The notes under the pieces were generated by a model, which was not told where the DNA came from, searched no databases, and worked only from the letters and a program-made list of their open reading frames with translations. The translations under genes were made by a program, and so were the position numbers. Shown here one piece after another: positions 42,018 to 51,717 of a stretch of 64,000 nt of DNA (position 1 is the stretch's first letter; the number at the start of each line of letters is the position of its first letter). The DNA comes from Streptomyces sp. 1-11 (GTDB taxonomy: Bacteria > Actinomycetota > Actinomycetes > Streptomycetales > Streptomycetaceae): contig NZ_BJTV01000003.1 of assembly GCF_007176755.1 (NCBI RefSeq), forward strand, positions 124,001-188,000, read 5' to 3'.

Positions 42018-42680
42018 CTACTTGCCCGGGCCGCCCAGTCCGAGGGGGCCGCCGATCTCCTCGGCCATGACCCGGCCCGCCTCGAACTCCAGGGTCTCGT
42101 CGCCCATGCCCTGGTCGGTGTCGAGGCCGTCGAGCTCCTCGAGGGGCTGGTCGAGGCGGACGTGGATCAGCACGGACTGCAGGGCGCGCAGCACGGCGGA
42201 GGCGGTGGGGCCCCAGTTGGAGAAGTAGGAGAACTGCCACCACCACAGGGCCTCCGTGATGCGGCCCGAGCGGTAGTGGGCCATGCCGTGGCGGAGGTCG
42301 GTGATGATGTCGGCGATGTCGTCGGAGATCCGGGCCGGCACGGACGCCCTGCGCGGCTCGTAGGGGTCGAAGACCTCGGAGTAGACGTCCACCGGCTCCA
42401 GCAGGCGGGCCAGGTTCTCGCGGAGCCCGTCCACGTCCGGTTCGGGGCCCAGGTCGGGCTCGTAGCGCTCGTCCGGGACGAAGTCCTCGTGGGCGCCGAG
42501 CCGGCCGCCGGCCAGCAGGAGCTGGGAGACCTCCAGGAGCAGGAAGGGAACGGTCGAGCCGGGCTCGTCTCCCCTCGCCACCTCCGTGACGGCCACCAGG
42601 AAGCTCTCGACCTGGTCCGCGATCTGGACCGAGAAGTCGTCCGGGTTACGCGTCGAGTCGTGCAGCGTGGCGTCAGACAT
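42018..42680 (-). CDS. DUF5063 domain protein
   Basis: 220 residues, acidic, soluble. Conserved DUF5063 stretches: [51 protein letters not shown] and [15 protein letters not shown]. Function unknown, but the gene is conserved between recR and lysC in actinobacteria. The start overlaps the recR stop by 8 bp. The 159 bp between its stop and lysC contain the lysC promoter region. Confidence 0.88.
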   Translation of the reverse strand: MSDATLHDSTRNPDDFSVQIADQVESFLVAVTEVARGDEPGSTVPFLLLEVSQLLLAGGRLGAHEDFVPDERYEPDLGPEPDVDGLRENLARLLEPVDVYSEVFDPYEPRRASVPARISDDIADIITDLRHGMAHYRSGRITEALWWWQFSYFSNWGPTASAVLRALQSVLIHVRLDQPLEELDGLDTDQGMGDETLEFEAGRVMAEEIGGPLGLGGPGK

Positions 42681-43272
42681 CTAGGAGTCGTCTCCCCTCG
42701 AAGGCGCGGCCGAGAGTGACCTCGTCCGCGTATTCCAGGTCGCCGCCCACCGGGAGGCCGCTGGCCAGGCGGGTGACCTTCAGGCCCATGGGTTTGATCA
42801 TGCGGGCGAGGTACGTGGCCGTCGCCTCGCCTTCGAGATTGGGGTCGGTGGCGAGGATCAGCTCGGTCACCGCGCCGTCCGCCAGCCGGGCCAGGAGCTC
42901 CCTGATGCGCAGGTCGTCGGGGCCCACGCCCTCGATCGGGCTGATCGCGCCGCCCAGGACGTGGTAGCGGCCGCGGAACTCACGGGTGCGCTCGATCGCG
43001 ACGACGTCCTTCGGCTCCTCCACCACGCAGATGACGGCCGGGTCGCGGCGCGCGTCGCGGCAGATGTTGCACAGCTCCTCCTGTGCCACGTTGCCGCAGA
43101 CCGCGCAGAAGCGGACCTTCGCCTTGACCTCCAGGAGAGCCTGCGCGAGCCGCTTCACGTCGGCCGGCTCCGCCTGCAGGATGTGGAAGGCGATCCGCTG
43201 CGCGCTCTTGGGACCGACGCCGGGCAGCCGCCCCAGCTCGTCGATGAGGTCCTGGACCACGCCTTCGTACAA
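42673..43272 (-). CDS. recR: Recombination protein RecR
   Basis: 199 residues, exactly the family length, if translation starts at the TTG at 43272 ([20 protein letters not shown]); AGGAAGG lies about 9 nt upstream. Hh[16 protein letters not shown], zinc finger CAVCG...LCNIC, Toprim region [15 protein letters not shown] and [12 protein letters not shown], and C-terminal [20 protein letters not shown]. RecR loads RecA with RecF/RecO at gaps. It lies between ybaB and DUF5063 in one operon. Confidence 0.95.
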   Translation of the reverse strand: MYEGVVQDLIDELGRLPGVGPKSAQRIAFHILQAEPADVKRLAQALLEVKAKVRFCAVCGNVAQEELCNICRDARRDPAVICVVEEPKDVVAIERTREFRGRYHVLGGAISPIEGVGPDDLRIRELLARLADGAVTELILATDPNLEGEATATYLARMIKPMGLKVTRLASGLPVGGDLEYADEVTLGRAFEGRRLLDV

Positions 43273-43383
43273 CGGACTGACCTTCCTGGAGACCTTTCGG
43301 TACGTACGGTAGTCGGCGGCCGCCCGTCCTTGGAAGGCGGCGGGCATGTCGCTCCGGTGGCCGGCACCGGAACGGCCGGCGGA

Positions 43384-43728
43384 TCAGAAGGGCAGGCCCG
43401 GGATCCCGCTGCCGCCGCCGAGGCCCTGGGCCAGCGGGCCCAGCTTCTGCTGCTGCAGCGTCTGCGCGTTCTCGTTGGCCGCCTGCACGGCGGCCACGAC
43501 CAGATCGGCGAGGGTCTCGGTGTCCTCGGGGTCCACCGCCTTCGGGTCGATCTTCAGAACCCGCAGCTCGCCGGAACCCGTGACGGTGGCCCGCACCAGA
43601 CCGCCGCCGGCCTGCCCCTCGACCTCCGTGTTCGCCAGTTCCTCCTGGGCGCGCTGGAGGTCCTGCTGCATCTTCTGGGCCTGCTGGAGCAGCTGCTGCA
43701 TGTTGGGCTGGCCACCACCGGGAATCAC
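43384..43728 (-). CDS. YbaB/EbfC-family nucleoid-associated protein
   Basis: 114 residues. N-terminal Gln-rich helix [20 protein letters not shown], central beta-sheet with [19 protein letters not shown], and a C-terminal helix [15 protein letters not shown]. YbaB proteins bind DNA as tweezers-like dimers and precede recR in most bacteria. The Gly-rich end [13 protein letters not shown] is typical. It opens the ybaB-recR-DUF5063 run. Confidence 0.93.
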   Translation of the reverse strand: MIPGGGQPNMQQLLQQAQKMQQDLQRAQEELANTEVEGQAGGGLVRATVTGSGELRVLKIDPKAVDPEDTETLADLVVAAVQAANENAQTLQQQKLGPLAQGLGGGSGIPGLPF

Positions 43729-44002
43729 GATCGGCTCCTGCTTCCTCGTCCGCTGCGTTGTCGTTCGCTGTGCACGAGCCTACGTGGTCCGCCCGGCCCT
43801 CGCCCCGCCACTCTTTCGAGTGACAACAACGGCAGCCCTATACCTGATCAAGGCCCTCTTCCGGGCGGAAAAGCCGGCAAAGCCACGTCCGCGCCACCCA
43901 TTGGGCGGTAGGAAGGGGGCCGCACGTCGGCATCCGGTGTCACGCGGTGTGACGGGGGTGCGCGTTGGCGTGTTCGGTGTCGTGTTCAGTAGGGAGTGCC
44001 GG

Positions 44003-44752
44003 GTGGGTCAGCCGGAGATGCAGCCCGAGGGTCCGCCGCAGGACGGGCGGGGCGAAGGTCCGGCCGGACCGCGGCCGGGCGATCTGACCGGGCGGACCTT
44101 CCCGCTCGGGGACTGGGGGGAGCCCGCCGAACGCCTGGAGGAGCTGTACCGGTGGGTGGAGCTCGGCGCGCTGCGGACGGCGGCCTGGTACCTGGAGGAC
44201 CGGGTGTGGAAGCGGCGGGGCGCACGGGCGCTGCGGGCCGGCGCCGCGGCCGGGGCGGTCCTCGGGGCCGCGCTGCCGCTGCTGGACATGACCAGGGTGG
44301 TCGGCGGGGTCGCGCCCTGGGGGTATCTGGCGCTGCTGCTCGCGGTGGCCTGTGTCGGCGCCGACCGGTTCTTCGGGGTCACCTCCGGGTGGATAAGGGA
44401 CGTGGCCACCGCGCAGGCCGTGCAGCGCCGGCTGCAGATGCTGCAGTTCGACTGGGCGTCGGAGAGCGTCCGGGAGGTGCTGGGTCCGGCGGAGGGCACG
44501 GCGAGCGAGGCCGCCGAGCGGTGCCTGGGGGTGCTGCGGCGCTTCTCGGAGGACGTGCAGGACCTGGTGCGCACGGAGACGGCCGACTGGATGGTGGCGT
44601 TCCGCACGGGGTCGGCGCCGCTCGGCATCCAGGCGGCGGTGGCGCCCGGCATGCGGGTGGAGCCCGCGGCCCCGGGCGGCCGGCACCCCTTGCCGCCCGC
44701 GAACGGCGCCCGCCCGAACATGCCCCGCCAGCGGCCGCCCGAGCCGCGGTAG
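44003..44752 (+). CDS. SLATT-domain protein
   Basis: 249 residues. A Pro-rich N-terminus, a helix RLEELYRWVELGALRTAAWY, and a two-helix membrane hairpin (about 85-103 LRAGAAAGAVLGAALPLLD and 111-130 WGYLALLLAVACVGADRFFG) are followed by AQAVQRRLQMLQFDW, the SLATT pattern. SLATT proteins are predicted pore-forming effectors in nucleotide-sensing conflict systems. This one is solo: no cGAS/CD-NTase gene is adjacent, so a defence role remains a hypothesis. GTG start with AGGGAG upstream. Confidence 0.75.
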   Translation: MGQPEMQPEGPPQDGRGEGPAGPRPGDLTGRTFPLGDWGEPAERLEELYRWVELGALRTAAWYLEDRVWKRRGARALRAGAAAGAVLGAALPLLDMTRVVGGVAPWGYLALLLAVACVGADRFFGVTSGWIRDVATAQAVQRRLQMLQFDWASESVREVLGPAEGTASEAAERCLGVLRRFSEDVQDLVRTETADWMVAFRTGSAPLGIQAAVAPGMRVEPAAPGGRHPLPPANGARPNMPRQRPPEPR

Positions 44753-44772
44753 CGCCCGCGGAGCGCCGCGCC

Positions 44773-46299
44773 TCACCGGCACAGCCGCATGCCCTCCGGC
44801 GTCCAGCACGGCACATGGCCGTGGGTGCGGATCACGTCCTGCCCGTTGCCCCGGGTCAGGTACGTCAGGAAGCTCGACGCCAGGGAGTCCGCCGGGGGCT
44901 GCCCGTAGGTGTAGGCGTACTCGATCTCGCGGTACGGGTACGTGCTGTGGCCGTGCTCGATCGCGTCCACGGAGGGGGCGCCGGAGTCGAGGGACAGTAC
45001 GTGCAGGCCCTTGGCCCGGGTGGCCAGGTTGAGTTCGCTGTAGCCGACGGCGCCGGGCAGCTTCGCCACCTCGGCCAGCACCTGGTCGGTGGAGTCGAGC
45101 TCGCAGCGGGTCACCGGCGCCGTCGCGTCGTCCTTGTGGACGCAGTCGACGGAGGAGTTCGCCGGCTCGCCGCGGCCCAGTACCCGGCGCTGGAAGACCT
45201 GCCGGGTGCCGGAGCCCGCGTCCCGGCTCACCAGCCGCACCGGCACCGGACGGCCGCCCAGCCGGCTCCAGTCGGCGACGTCGCCCCGGTACAGGCGCCG
45301 CACGTCCGCCGTCGAGAGGTCCCTCAGGCCCACGTCGTCGTTCACGACCAGCGCGAAGACCGACAGCGCGACGCGGTTCTCCCGCAGCCGGGGCATGTCG
45401 GCGCTTCTGGGCCCGTCGGAGAGCGCCAGCAGCGGCGGCGAGCCGTTCTTCGCCTCGGCGCCGGCCGCCTCAAGCTCCCGCAGGCCGGCCGTCGAGCCGT
45501 GCGGGTCCACGGTGACGGCCGCGCCCTCGCAGTCCGCCTCGTACTTCCGCGCCACCTCCCGCAGCACCGGCGCGAACGCCGTCGACCCCGTGACGGTCAG
45601 CGTGCCCCGCGCGCAGCCGATCGGCGGGGGCGTGTCGTCGCGGGCCACGACGATGGTGGCGAGGGTCAGCACGGACACCGTGAGCATGATGGTGATGAAC
45701 CGGGAGGCGCGGCTGAACAGCGGCGGTTTGTCGTCGGGTGTGGCGCTGCGGTTGGGGTGGACCTCGCCCTCCCTGATCCCGCCCACGACCCGGATCTCCC
45801 GGCCGACGTCCCCGCCGGACAGCAGCACGAGCAGCTTGAAGTGATCGCCCCGGTTCAGCGGGACCCGCGGGATCCGCAGGGTGTTGCCCTCGTAGCCGAA
45901 ACCGCGCTCGGCGGTGAAGTGGTCCATCAGGTGGTCGGTGTCGGTGGGCTGGGTGACGGACACGCCCCGGACGGTGCGGTCGGTGAACACCGCGGTCAGG
46001 CCGTGGCGTTCGGGGCCGGTGTAGTCGTCGCGGTCGATGCCCTGCGAGCCGTCGTTCTCCAGGCGGAGCAGCACGAGGGTCGCGTCGGCCATGTCCGGCG
46101 CCTCGTCGAAGAGGCCGAGCCGGCGGTTGGCCCGGCCCGAACGGACGTCGTCGCCTATCGGGTTGTCCATCTGCACCCGGTAGCCGATCCGCTTGCGGCG
46201 CGGCACCCGGCGCTCGTACCAGACCATGCCGGCGGACGCGACGATGCCCAGCACCGCCGTGCCGACGGCCACGACGTTCTCCGCGCTCAGCCACTCCAT
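44773..46299 (-). CDS. Membrane-anchored PstS-like substrate-binding protein
   Basis: 508 residues. N-terminal helix (about 8-25), a cytoplasmic-type beta-domain (~30-215) with RRKRIGYRVQMDNPIG and WxG-like segments, then a second transmembrane helix (about 219-238) and an extracytoplasmic phosphate-binding-protein (PBP-like_2) domain with LTVTGSTAFAPVLREVARKY, SDGPRSADM, RLVSRDAGSGTRQVFQRR and ETIEYAYT-like end. Binding residues for a phosphate-like ligand (TGS and SGTR) are kept. Not a typical PstS, because it lacks a signal peptide and a pst operon; perhaps a ligand sensor next to the kinase gene. Confidence 0.72.
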   Translation of the reverse strand: MEWLSAENVVAVGTAVLGIVASAGMVWYERRVPRRKRIGYRVQMDNPIGDDVRSGRANRRLGLFDEAPDMADATLVLLRLENDGSQGIDRDDYTGPERHGLTAVFTDRTVRGVSVTQPTDTDHLMDHFTAERGFGYEGNTLRIPRVPLNRGDHFKLLVLLSGGDVGREIRVVGGIREGEVHPNRSATPDDKPPLFSRASRFITIMLTVSVLTLATIVVARDDTPPPIGCARGTLTVTGSTAFAPVLREVARKYEADCEGAAVTVDPHGSTAGLRELEAAGAEAKNGSPPLLALSDGPRSADMPRLRENRVALSVFALVVNDDVGLRDLSTADVRRLYRGDVADWSRLGGRPVPVRLVSRDAGSGTRQVFQRRVLGRGEPANSSVDCVHKDDATAPVTRCELDSTDQVLAEVAKLPGAVGYSELNLATRAKGLHVLSLDSGAPSVDAIEHGHSTYPYREIEYAYTYGQPPADSLASSFLTYLTRGNGQDVIRTHGHVPCWTPEGMRLCR

Positions 46300-46427
46300 A
46301 TGGGCGCCCCCGCCACTCCCGGAGCCGTTTGGTGGGGTCACGGTACGCACGCGGAAGGGCGGGAACCGGATCCGTGCGCGGAAGTTCGCCGAACGTTCAA
46401 CCACCGTGCGGAGAAGGGGATTTCAGC

Positions 46428-49193
46428 TCACTGACGGGTGTAGGTCAGACTCTCGCCGCCGCCCGCCTTCGCGCGCTTCAGCCGTCCGTCCGGGAGCAGG
46501 GTGACCTCGGTGGCCTCACCCGGGGAGCAGGAGGACATCGGGTCGCCGCTGGTGACGGTGGACGGGCCTATCTCCAACGGGCCCTCGCCGTGCGGCTGTT
46601 CGGCGAGGGTGGCCTCGAAGACGCAGTGGTAGGTGCCGCCGCCCTCGACGGGGCCGTCCGCGACCAGGGTGAGGACCGTGTCGCCCACGTCGCCCTGCGC
46701 GATGGTCAGCTGACGGGTGTTGGCGCCGCCGGTGTTGTCGATGGCGGTCTTCCAGGTGCCGAGGTAGGCGGCGGGGACGGCGCCGTCCGCGGCCGCGGGT
46801 GAGGCCGTGCCGGAGGGCGGGGCGGAGTTCGCCGGCGTGGGCGCCCGGGAGGCGCCGGGCGCGCTCGTGGTGCCGGCCGGCGCGGGGGCGGCCGTGTCGC
46901 CGCCGTGCCTCATCAGCGCGTACACCGAGCCGCCCGCGCCCAGCGCCACCACCAGCGCGACCACGACGAGCAGGGCGGTGGACCGGCCGCCGGGCCGCGC
47001 CGGCTCCGGCTGCCCGGCGAACGGCTGCGGCCCGTGCGGCGGGGTGGCGCCGAGCCCGCCGTACGGGGGGTACGGCTGCTGCGGGTAGCCGTACCCGGCG
47101 GAAGCGGGCTGCGGGTGGCCGTACCCGGCGGAAGCGGGCTGGGGGTGCTGCTGGGCCTGCTGCGGGTAACCGTGGCCGTACGGAGCGGGCGAGCCGTACG
47201 GGTCCGGGGCGCCGTGTCCCGGAGGGGTCTGGGAGGCTCCGGCGGGCGGGGCCTGCCCGGCCGGCGCGTCAGGCAGGTGCCCGGCGGCCGCTCCGCCACC
47301 GTCGGACCGGTCCGCCGGCCTCGGGGCGCCATCGGCCGCGAGCCCGTGCTCGGGCGACATGCCGGACCCGGCCGTCTGCCCGCCGCTCGCACCAGCACCG
47401 CCGAGAACGCCACCGGTCCCGGCGCCCGCGCCTCGGTCCGCGGGGAAGGCGACGGCTCCGGCGCCGTCGGGACGGGCACCGGCGGTCGGGCTCGCGAGGG
47501 TGGAACCCGCGCCCGCGCCTGCTCCAGCGGAAGGAACCGCGCCCTTGTCCAACAGCCCGCTCGTCCCCTTCCCACCGTGCCCGGCGGCCCGCGCACCACC
47601 GGGGCCGGAAACACCCGGGGCACCTGCCGGGTCAGCGGGACCTGCCGGGTCAGCGGGACCTGCCTCGTCGACAGAGTCGTCAGGGTCCCCCGAACCGACC
47701 GAGGCGGTCACCCCCTCCGGGTCAGCGCCCGAGGACACCCCCGCACCCTCCACCGGAGGGCGGGCACCACCAGGCCCGCCGGCACCCGAAGCACCCGGCG
47801 CATCCCCGACTCCCGAGGTACCCGAACCCGCCGGAGCCCCCGGCCACACCGGCGCGGGCGAGCCCACGGGACCGCCCGCGCCCCCAGCGCCCGGACCGCC
47901 CCCGCCCGCCGGGCCACCCGGACCCGAAGGCGCCCCCGCACCCTCCACCGGAGGGCGGGCACCACCAGGCCCGCCGGCACCCGAAGCACCGGGACCCGGC
48001 GCACCACCGACTCCCGGGGCACCCGAACCGGCCCGAGCATCCGAACCGCCGGACGCGCGCCCGCCCGCCGGGCCACCCGCACCCGGAGACGCCCCCGCAG
48101 CCTCCACCGGAGCCCCCGCACCGCCGGCGCCCGGTGCCGCCCAGCCCGCCGGCGCCCCCGGCACCGCCGACCCGGGCCCCCGCACGCCACCGGCCGCAGC
48201 AGCCCCCAGGGCCCCCAGCGCGCTCCCGCCCGCGATGCCGCTCCCCCTCGACGTGCCCGTGTCCGAGCCGCCCTGTGGGTCCTCGGTCTCCAGGAGCCGG
48301 ACCGCGTGGCGGCCGAGCTGGGCCACCAGGGCGCCGGGGAGCCAGGGGTCGCGGGAGCGGCCCTCGGCCACCGTGTCCTCGGCGCCCGTCCACTCCAGGA
48401 CCCGGGTCAGCGGAGGGCGGGCGGCGGGGTCCTTGCGCAGGCAGTCGCGGACCAGGTCGGCGATGCCCTCCGGCACCCGCTCCAGGTCGGGCTCCTCCTG
48501 GGCGATGCGGAACATCAGGGCGTGCGCCCCGCTGCCGGCGCCGCCGAAGGGCATGACCCCGGTCGCCGCGTAGGCCAGCACGGAGCCGAGGCAGAAGACG
48601 TCGCAGGCGGGCGTGACCCGGTCGCCGCGCACCTGTTCCGGCGCCATGAACCCGGGCGACCCCACCAGCGAACCGGTCCGGGTCAGTCCGTCCCCGGCCA
48701 GCGTCTCGAGCGCCCGTGCGATGCCGAAGTCGATCACGCGCGGTCCGTCGATCGTCACCAGCACGTTCGACGGCTTGAGGTCGCGGTGGACGATCCCGGC
48801 CGCGTGGATGTCCTGCAGCGCGTGCGCGAGTCCCGCCGCGAGGATGCGTACCGACCGCTCGGGCAGTGCCCCGTGGTCGTGCCCGACGACCTGCTGCAGG
48901 CTCGGGCCGGCGACGTACCCGGTGGCCACCCAGGGCACCGGCGCCTCGGTGTCCGCGTCCAGCACGGGCGCGGTCCAGTACCCGCCGACGCGCCGCGCGG
49001 CCCCCACCTCCTGCCGGAACCGCGCCCGGAACTCCTCGCGCGCGGCCAGCTCCTCGCGGACCAGTTTCACGGCGACGGTCCGGCCCCGGTCCGACCGCGC
49101 CAGGAACACCTGCCCCATGCCGCCCGCGCCCAGCCGCGCCAGCAGCCGGTACGCGCCGATCCGCCGCGGGTCCCCCGGTCCCAGCTTGTCCAT
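46428..49193 (-). CDS. Transmembrane Ser/Thr protein kinase with repeat-rich linker
   Basis: 921 residues. Kinase domain 13-280: glycine loop LGAGGMGQVF, Lys43 in VAVKLV, HRDLKPSN (136-143), DFG (155-157), APE in FMAPEQV. A Gly/Ala/Pro-rich linker of about 450 residues follows, built of repeats (GGPGGARPPVEGAG; PQPASAGYG). One transmembrane helix (about 738-760) precedes a C-terminal extracytoplasmic domain of ~150 residues with a Cys pair. This is the PknB-like Hanks-kinase layout. Start ATG at 49193. Confidence 0.9.
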   Translation of the reverse strand: MDKLGPGDPRRIGAYRLLARLGAGGMGQVFLARSDRGRTVAVKLVREELAAREEFRARFRQEVGAARRVGGYWTAPVLDADTEAPVPWVATGYVAGPSLQQVVGHDHGALPERSVRILAAGLAHALQDIHAAGIVHRDLKPSNVLVTIDGPRVIDFGIARALETLAGDGLTRTGSLVGSPGFMAPEQVRGDRVTPACDVFCLGSVLAYAATGVMPFGGAGSGAHALMFRIAQEEPDLERVPEGIADLVRDCLRKDPAARPPLTRVLEWTGAEDTVAEGRSRDPWLPGALVAQLGRHAVRLLETEDPQGGSDTGTSRGSGIAGGSALGALGAAAAGGVRGPGSAVPGAPAGWAAPGAGGAGAPVEAAGASPGAGGPAGGRASGGSDARAGSGAPGVGGAPGPGASGAGGPGGARPPVEGAGAPSGPGGPAGGGGPGAGGAGGPVGSPAPVWPGAPAGSGTSGVGDAPGASGAGGPGGARPPVEGAGVSSGADPEGVTASVGSGDPDDSVDEAGPADPAGPADPAGAPGVSGPGGARAAGHGGKGTSGLLDKGAVPSAGAGAGAGSTLASPTAGARPDGAGAVAFPADRGAGAGTGGVLGGAGASGGQTAGSGMSPEHGLAADGAPRPADRSDGGGAAAGHLPDAPAGQAPPAGASQTPPGHGAPDPYGSPAPYGHGYPQQAQQHPQPASAGYGHPQPASAGYGYPQQPYPPYGGLGATPPHGPQPFAGQPEPARPGGRSTALLVVVALVVALGAGGSVYALMRHGGDTAAPAPAGTTSAPGASRAPTPANSAPPSGTASPAAADGAVPAAYLGTWKTAIDNTGGANTRQLTIAQGDVGDTVLTLVADGPVEGGGTYHCVFEATLAEQPHGEGPLEIGPSTVTSGDPMSSCSPGEATEVTLLPDGRLKRAKAGGGESLTYTRQ
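47081..47140 (-). repeat. Two 30-bp tandem repeats in the kinase linker
   Basis: GCGGGT(A/G)GCCGTACCCGGCG-type 30-bp units occur twice, encoding YGxPQPASAG on the minus strand; they differ at one base. Confidence 0.8.
47738..47990 (-). repeat. 58-bp perfect direct repeats in the kinase linker
   Basis: 47738-47795 and 47933-47990 are identical over 58 bp, 195 bp apart, encoding the same GASGAGGPGGARPPVEGAG block on the minus strand. Recombination between them would delete 65 codons in frame. Confidence 0.88.
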
Positions 49194-49419
49194 CCCCGCG
49201 CCGCCTTCCCCCCATAGGTCTGCAACGGACCGAAGGATAGTGCGGGGGACAGTGCGGGCGTACCGGCGGCCGTGCCGGCCCGCCTCCACGGTTCGGTGAC
49301 AGCCGCCGTGCCGGGCCCCGGCCGCCCCGGCCACGTCGACAACATGTCGTGGAATGCCCCCGGCCAGGGAACAGGACGCCGATGTCGCGAGCGCGGCGGG
49401 GGCCTCTACCCTCGGGCGC

Positions 49420-50775
49420 ATGACCCCTCAGCCCAATCCCGAAGCCGGTGCCGCAGTGAAGGCCGCGGACCGTGCGCACGTCTTCCACTCCTGGTCCGCG
49501 CAGGACCTCATCGACCCGCTCGCCGTGGCCGGCGCCGAGGGGTCGTACTTCTGGGACTACGACGGCAAGCGGTACCTGGACTTCACCAGCGGGCTCGTCT
49601 ACACCAACATCGGCTACCAGCACCCCAAGGTCGTCGCCGCGATACAGGAGCAGGCGGCGAGGATGACGACCTTCGCGCCCGCCTTCGCGATCGAGGCCCG
49701 CTCGGAGGCGGCCCGGCTGATCGCGGAGCGGACCCCCGGCGACCTGGACAAGATCTTCTTCACCAACGGCGGCGCGGACGCCGTCGAGCACGCGGTGCGC
49801 ATGGCCCGGCTGCACACGGGCCGCCCGAAGGTGCTCTCGGCGTACCGCTCGTACCACGGCGGCACCCAGCAGGCGGTGAACATCACCGGCGACCCGCGCC
49901 GCTGGCCCTCCGACAGCGGCAGCGCCGGTGTCGTCCGCTTCTGGGCGCCGTTCCTGTACCGCTCCCGCTTCTACGCCGAGACCGAGGAGCAGGAGACCGC
50001 GCGGGCCCTGGAGCACCTGGAGACGACGATCGCCTTCGAGGGGCCGGGAACGATCGCCGCGATCATCCTGGAGACCGTCCCCGGCACCGCGGGGATCATG
50101 CTGCCCCCGCCCGGCTACCTGGCCGGCGTCCGCGAGCTGTGCGACAAGTACGGGATCGTCTTCGTCCTGGACGAGGTCATGGCCGGGTTCGGGCGGACCG
50201 GCGAGTGGTTCGCGGCCGACCTGTTCGGCGTGGTCCCCGACCTGATGACCTTCGCCAAGGGCGTGAACTCGGGATACGTGCCGCTCGGCGGCGTCGCCAT
50301 CTCCGCGGAGATCGCCGAGACCTTCGGCAAGCGGCCCTACCCCGGCGGGCTCACCTACTCCGGGCATCCGCTGGCCTGCGCCGCCGCCGTCGCCACCCTC
50401 GGCGTGATGGCGGAGGAGGGCGTCGTCGAGAACGCCAAGCGGCTCGGCGAGAGCGTGGTGGGGCCGGCCCTGGCCGAGCTGGCCGCGCGGCACCCGAGCG
50501 TGGGCGAGGTCCGCGGCACCGGCATGTTCTGGGCGCTGGACCTGGTGAAGAACCGGGAGACCCGCGAGCCGCTGGTGCCGTACAACGCGGCCGGCGAGGC
50601 GAACGCCCCGATGGCCGCCTTCGCGGCCGCCGCCAAGCGGAACGGCCTGTGGCCCTTCGTGAACATGAACCGCACCCACGTGGTGCCGCCGTGCAACATC
50701 ACGGAGGCCGAGCTGAAGGAGGGTCTCGCGGCCCTGGACTCGGCGCTGGGCACGGCCGACGAGTACACGGAGTAA
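49420..50775 (+). CDS. Class III PLP-dependent aminotransferase
   Basis: 451 residues. NGGADAVEHAVRMARLHTGR (phosphate binding), SYHGGTQQAVNITGDPRRW, VLDEVMAGFGRTGEWFA (Asp to pyridine N), and TFAKGVNSGYVPLGGVAIS with the catalytic Lys. It is close to omega-amino acid:pyruvate/4-aminobutyrate-type aminotransferases; substrate not determinable. TACCCT lies 7 nt before the ATG, no Shine-Dalgarno. The following GntR gene, 109 bp downstream, may control it or a linked catabolic function. Confidence 0.92.
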   Translation: MTPQPNPEAGAAVKAADRAHVFHSWSAQDLIDPLAVAGAEGSYFWDYDGKRYLDFTSGLVYTNIGYQHPKVVAAIQEQAARMTTFAPAFAIEARSEAARLIAERTPGDLDKIFFTNGGADAVEHAVRMARLHTGRPKVLSAYRSYHGGTQQAVNITGDPRRWPSDSGSAGVVRFWAPFLYRSRFYAETEEQETARALEHLETTIAFEGPGTIAAIILETVPGTAGIMLPPPGYLAGVRELCDKYGIVFVLDEVMAGFGRTGEWFAADLFGVVPDLMTFAKGVNSGYVPLGGVAISAEIAETFGKRPYPGGLTYSGHPLACAAAVATLGVMAEEGVVENAKRLGESVVGPALAELAARHPSVGEVRGTGMFWALDLVKNRETREPLVPYNAAGEANAPMAAFAAAAKRNGLWPFVNMNRTHVVPPCNITEAELKEGLAALDSALGTADEYTE

Positions 50776-50815
50776 CCGCGCCACGGCTGCCGCCGGGCCG
50801 ATCCGAACGCGTAAG

Positions 50816-50859
50816 GTGACGTGCTCGTAAAGAATGACGAATACGTGCGAGTACGTCAC
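50816..50859. promoter_or_regulatory. Inverted repeat upstream of the GntR gene
   Basis: GTGACGTGCTCG (50816-50827) and CGAGTACGTCAC (50848-50859) are inverted with 11 of 12 matches, 20 nt apart, 25 bp before the regulator start. Probable autoregulatory operator. Confidence 0.55.
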
Positions 50860-50884
50860 CCGCACGCGTGAGGAGAGGCCGACG

Positions 50885-51577
50885 ATGCCCGGCAACGGCA
50901 CCGTGACGCGCAGCACCCTGCGCCAGCAGATCGCGGACGCGCTGCGCGACGAGGTGCTGGCGGCCCGCCTCACGCCGGGCCGGGCGTTCACCGTCAAGGA
51001 GATAGCCGAGCAGTACGGCGTCTCGGCGACGCCGGTCCGCGAGGCGCTGGTCGACCTGTCCGCGCAGGGCATCCTGGAGGCCGACCAGCACCGGGGCTTC
51101 CGGGTCCCCGAGTACTCCCTGACCGACTACCGCCGCATGCTCGAGGCCCGCGGCCTGGTCACCGAAGGGATGTTCCAGGCGCTCACCCACGATCACCCTG
51201 CCTTCGCCGACATGGACAGCCCGCGGACGAAGGCGGCCCTCGCCGCCGTGCGCCGGCGCGGCGAGGAGGCGCAGCGGGCCGCCGCGGCCGGCGACCTCAC
51301 CGTGCTGATCGGCTACGACCTGCGTTTCTGGCGCGAGCTGAGCGGGCTGTTCGGCAACCCGTACCTCGCCGACTTCCTGCACCGGCTGCGCGTGCAGTCC
51401 TGGGTGTGCGCGGTGCAGCACCTGCGCCGGCTGCCGGACGTCCGGGGCCGGCTGTGGGCCGGGCACACCGAACTCGTCGACGCGCTGGCCCGCCGCGAGG
51501 CCGGGGCCGCGCGGGAGATCGTGGCCGCCGCCAACGCGCACTCGCTGGCCCTGCTGGAACGACTGCCGCCGCGATGA
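50885..51577 (+). CDS. GntR-family transcriptional regulator
   Basis: 230 residues. N-terminal winged HTH (LRQQIADALRDEVLAARLTP, then VKEIAEQYGVSATPVREALV) and a C-terminal all-helical FCD-type effector domain (RMLEARGLVTEGMFQAL, then DLRFWRELSGLFGNPYL and HTELVDALARREAGAA). FCD metal-ligand residues (Asp, His) are partly present. GAGGAGAGG precedes the ATG. The effector and targets are unknown; adjacency suggests the aminotransferase or the gene downstream. Confidence 0.9.
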   Translation: MPGNGTVTRSTLRQQIADALRDEVLAARLTPGRAFTVKEIAEQYGVSATPVREALVDLSAQGILEADQHRGFRVPEYSLTDYRRMLEARGLVTEGMFQALTHDHPAFADMDSPRTKAALAAVRRRGEEAQRAAAAGDLTVLIGYDLRFWRELSGLFGNPYLADFLHRLRVQSWVCAVQHLRRLPDVRGRLWAGHTELVDALARREAGAAREIVAAANAHSLALLERLPPR

Positions 51578-51717
51578 CGCGGAGCGGTGGGATCCGTGGC
51601 GGGCTCTGGGTATGGGACCCGTACGACAGGGGCTTGGCCGGTCCCGTACCGACTACCCTTCCCTGACCACCTTCCGCCGTGCGTGAGACGCGCGCCTGCC
51701 GATGCGAGGAGCTCTCT

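Noticed and set aside
47359..48573. Very long plus-strand open frame opposite the kinase linker
   Set aside because: It is the antisense of Gly/Ala/Pro-rich codons in the kinase gene and translates to Pro/Ala/Glu low complexity without start signals.
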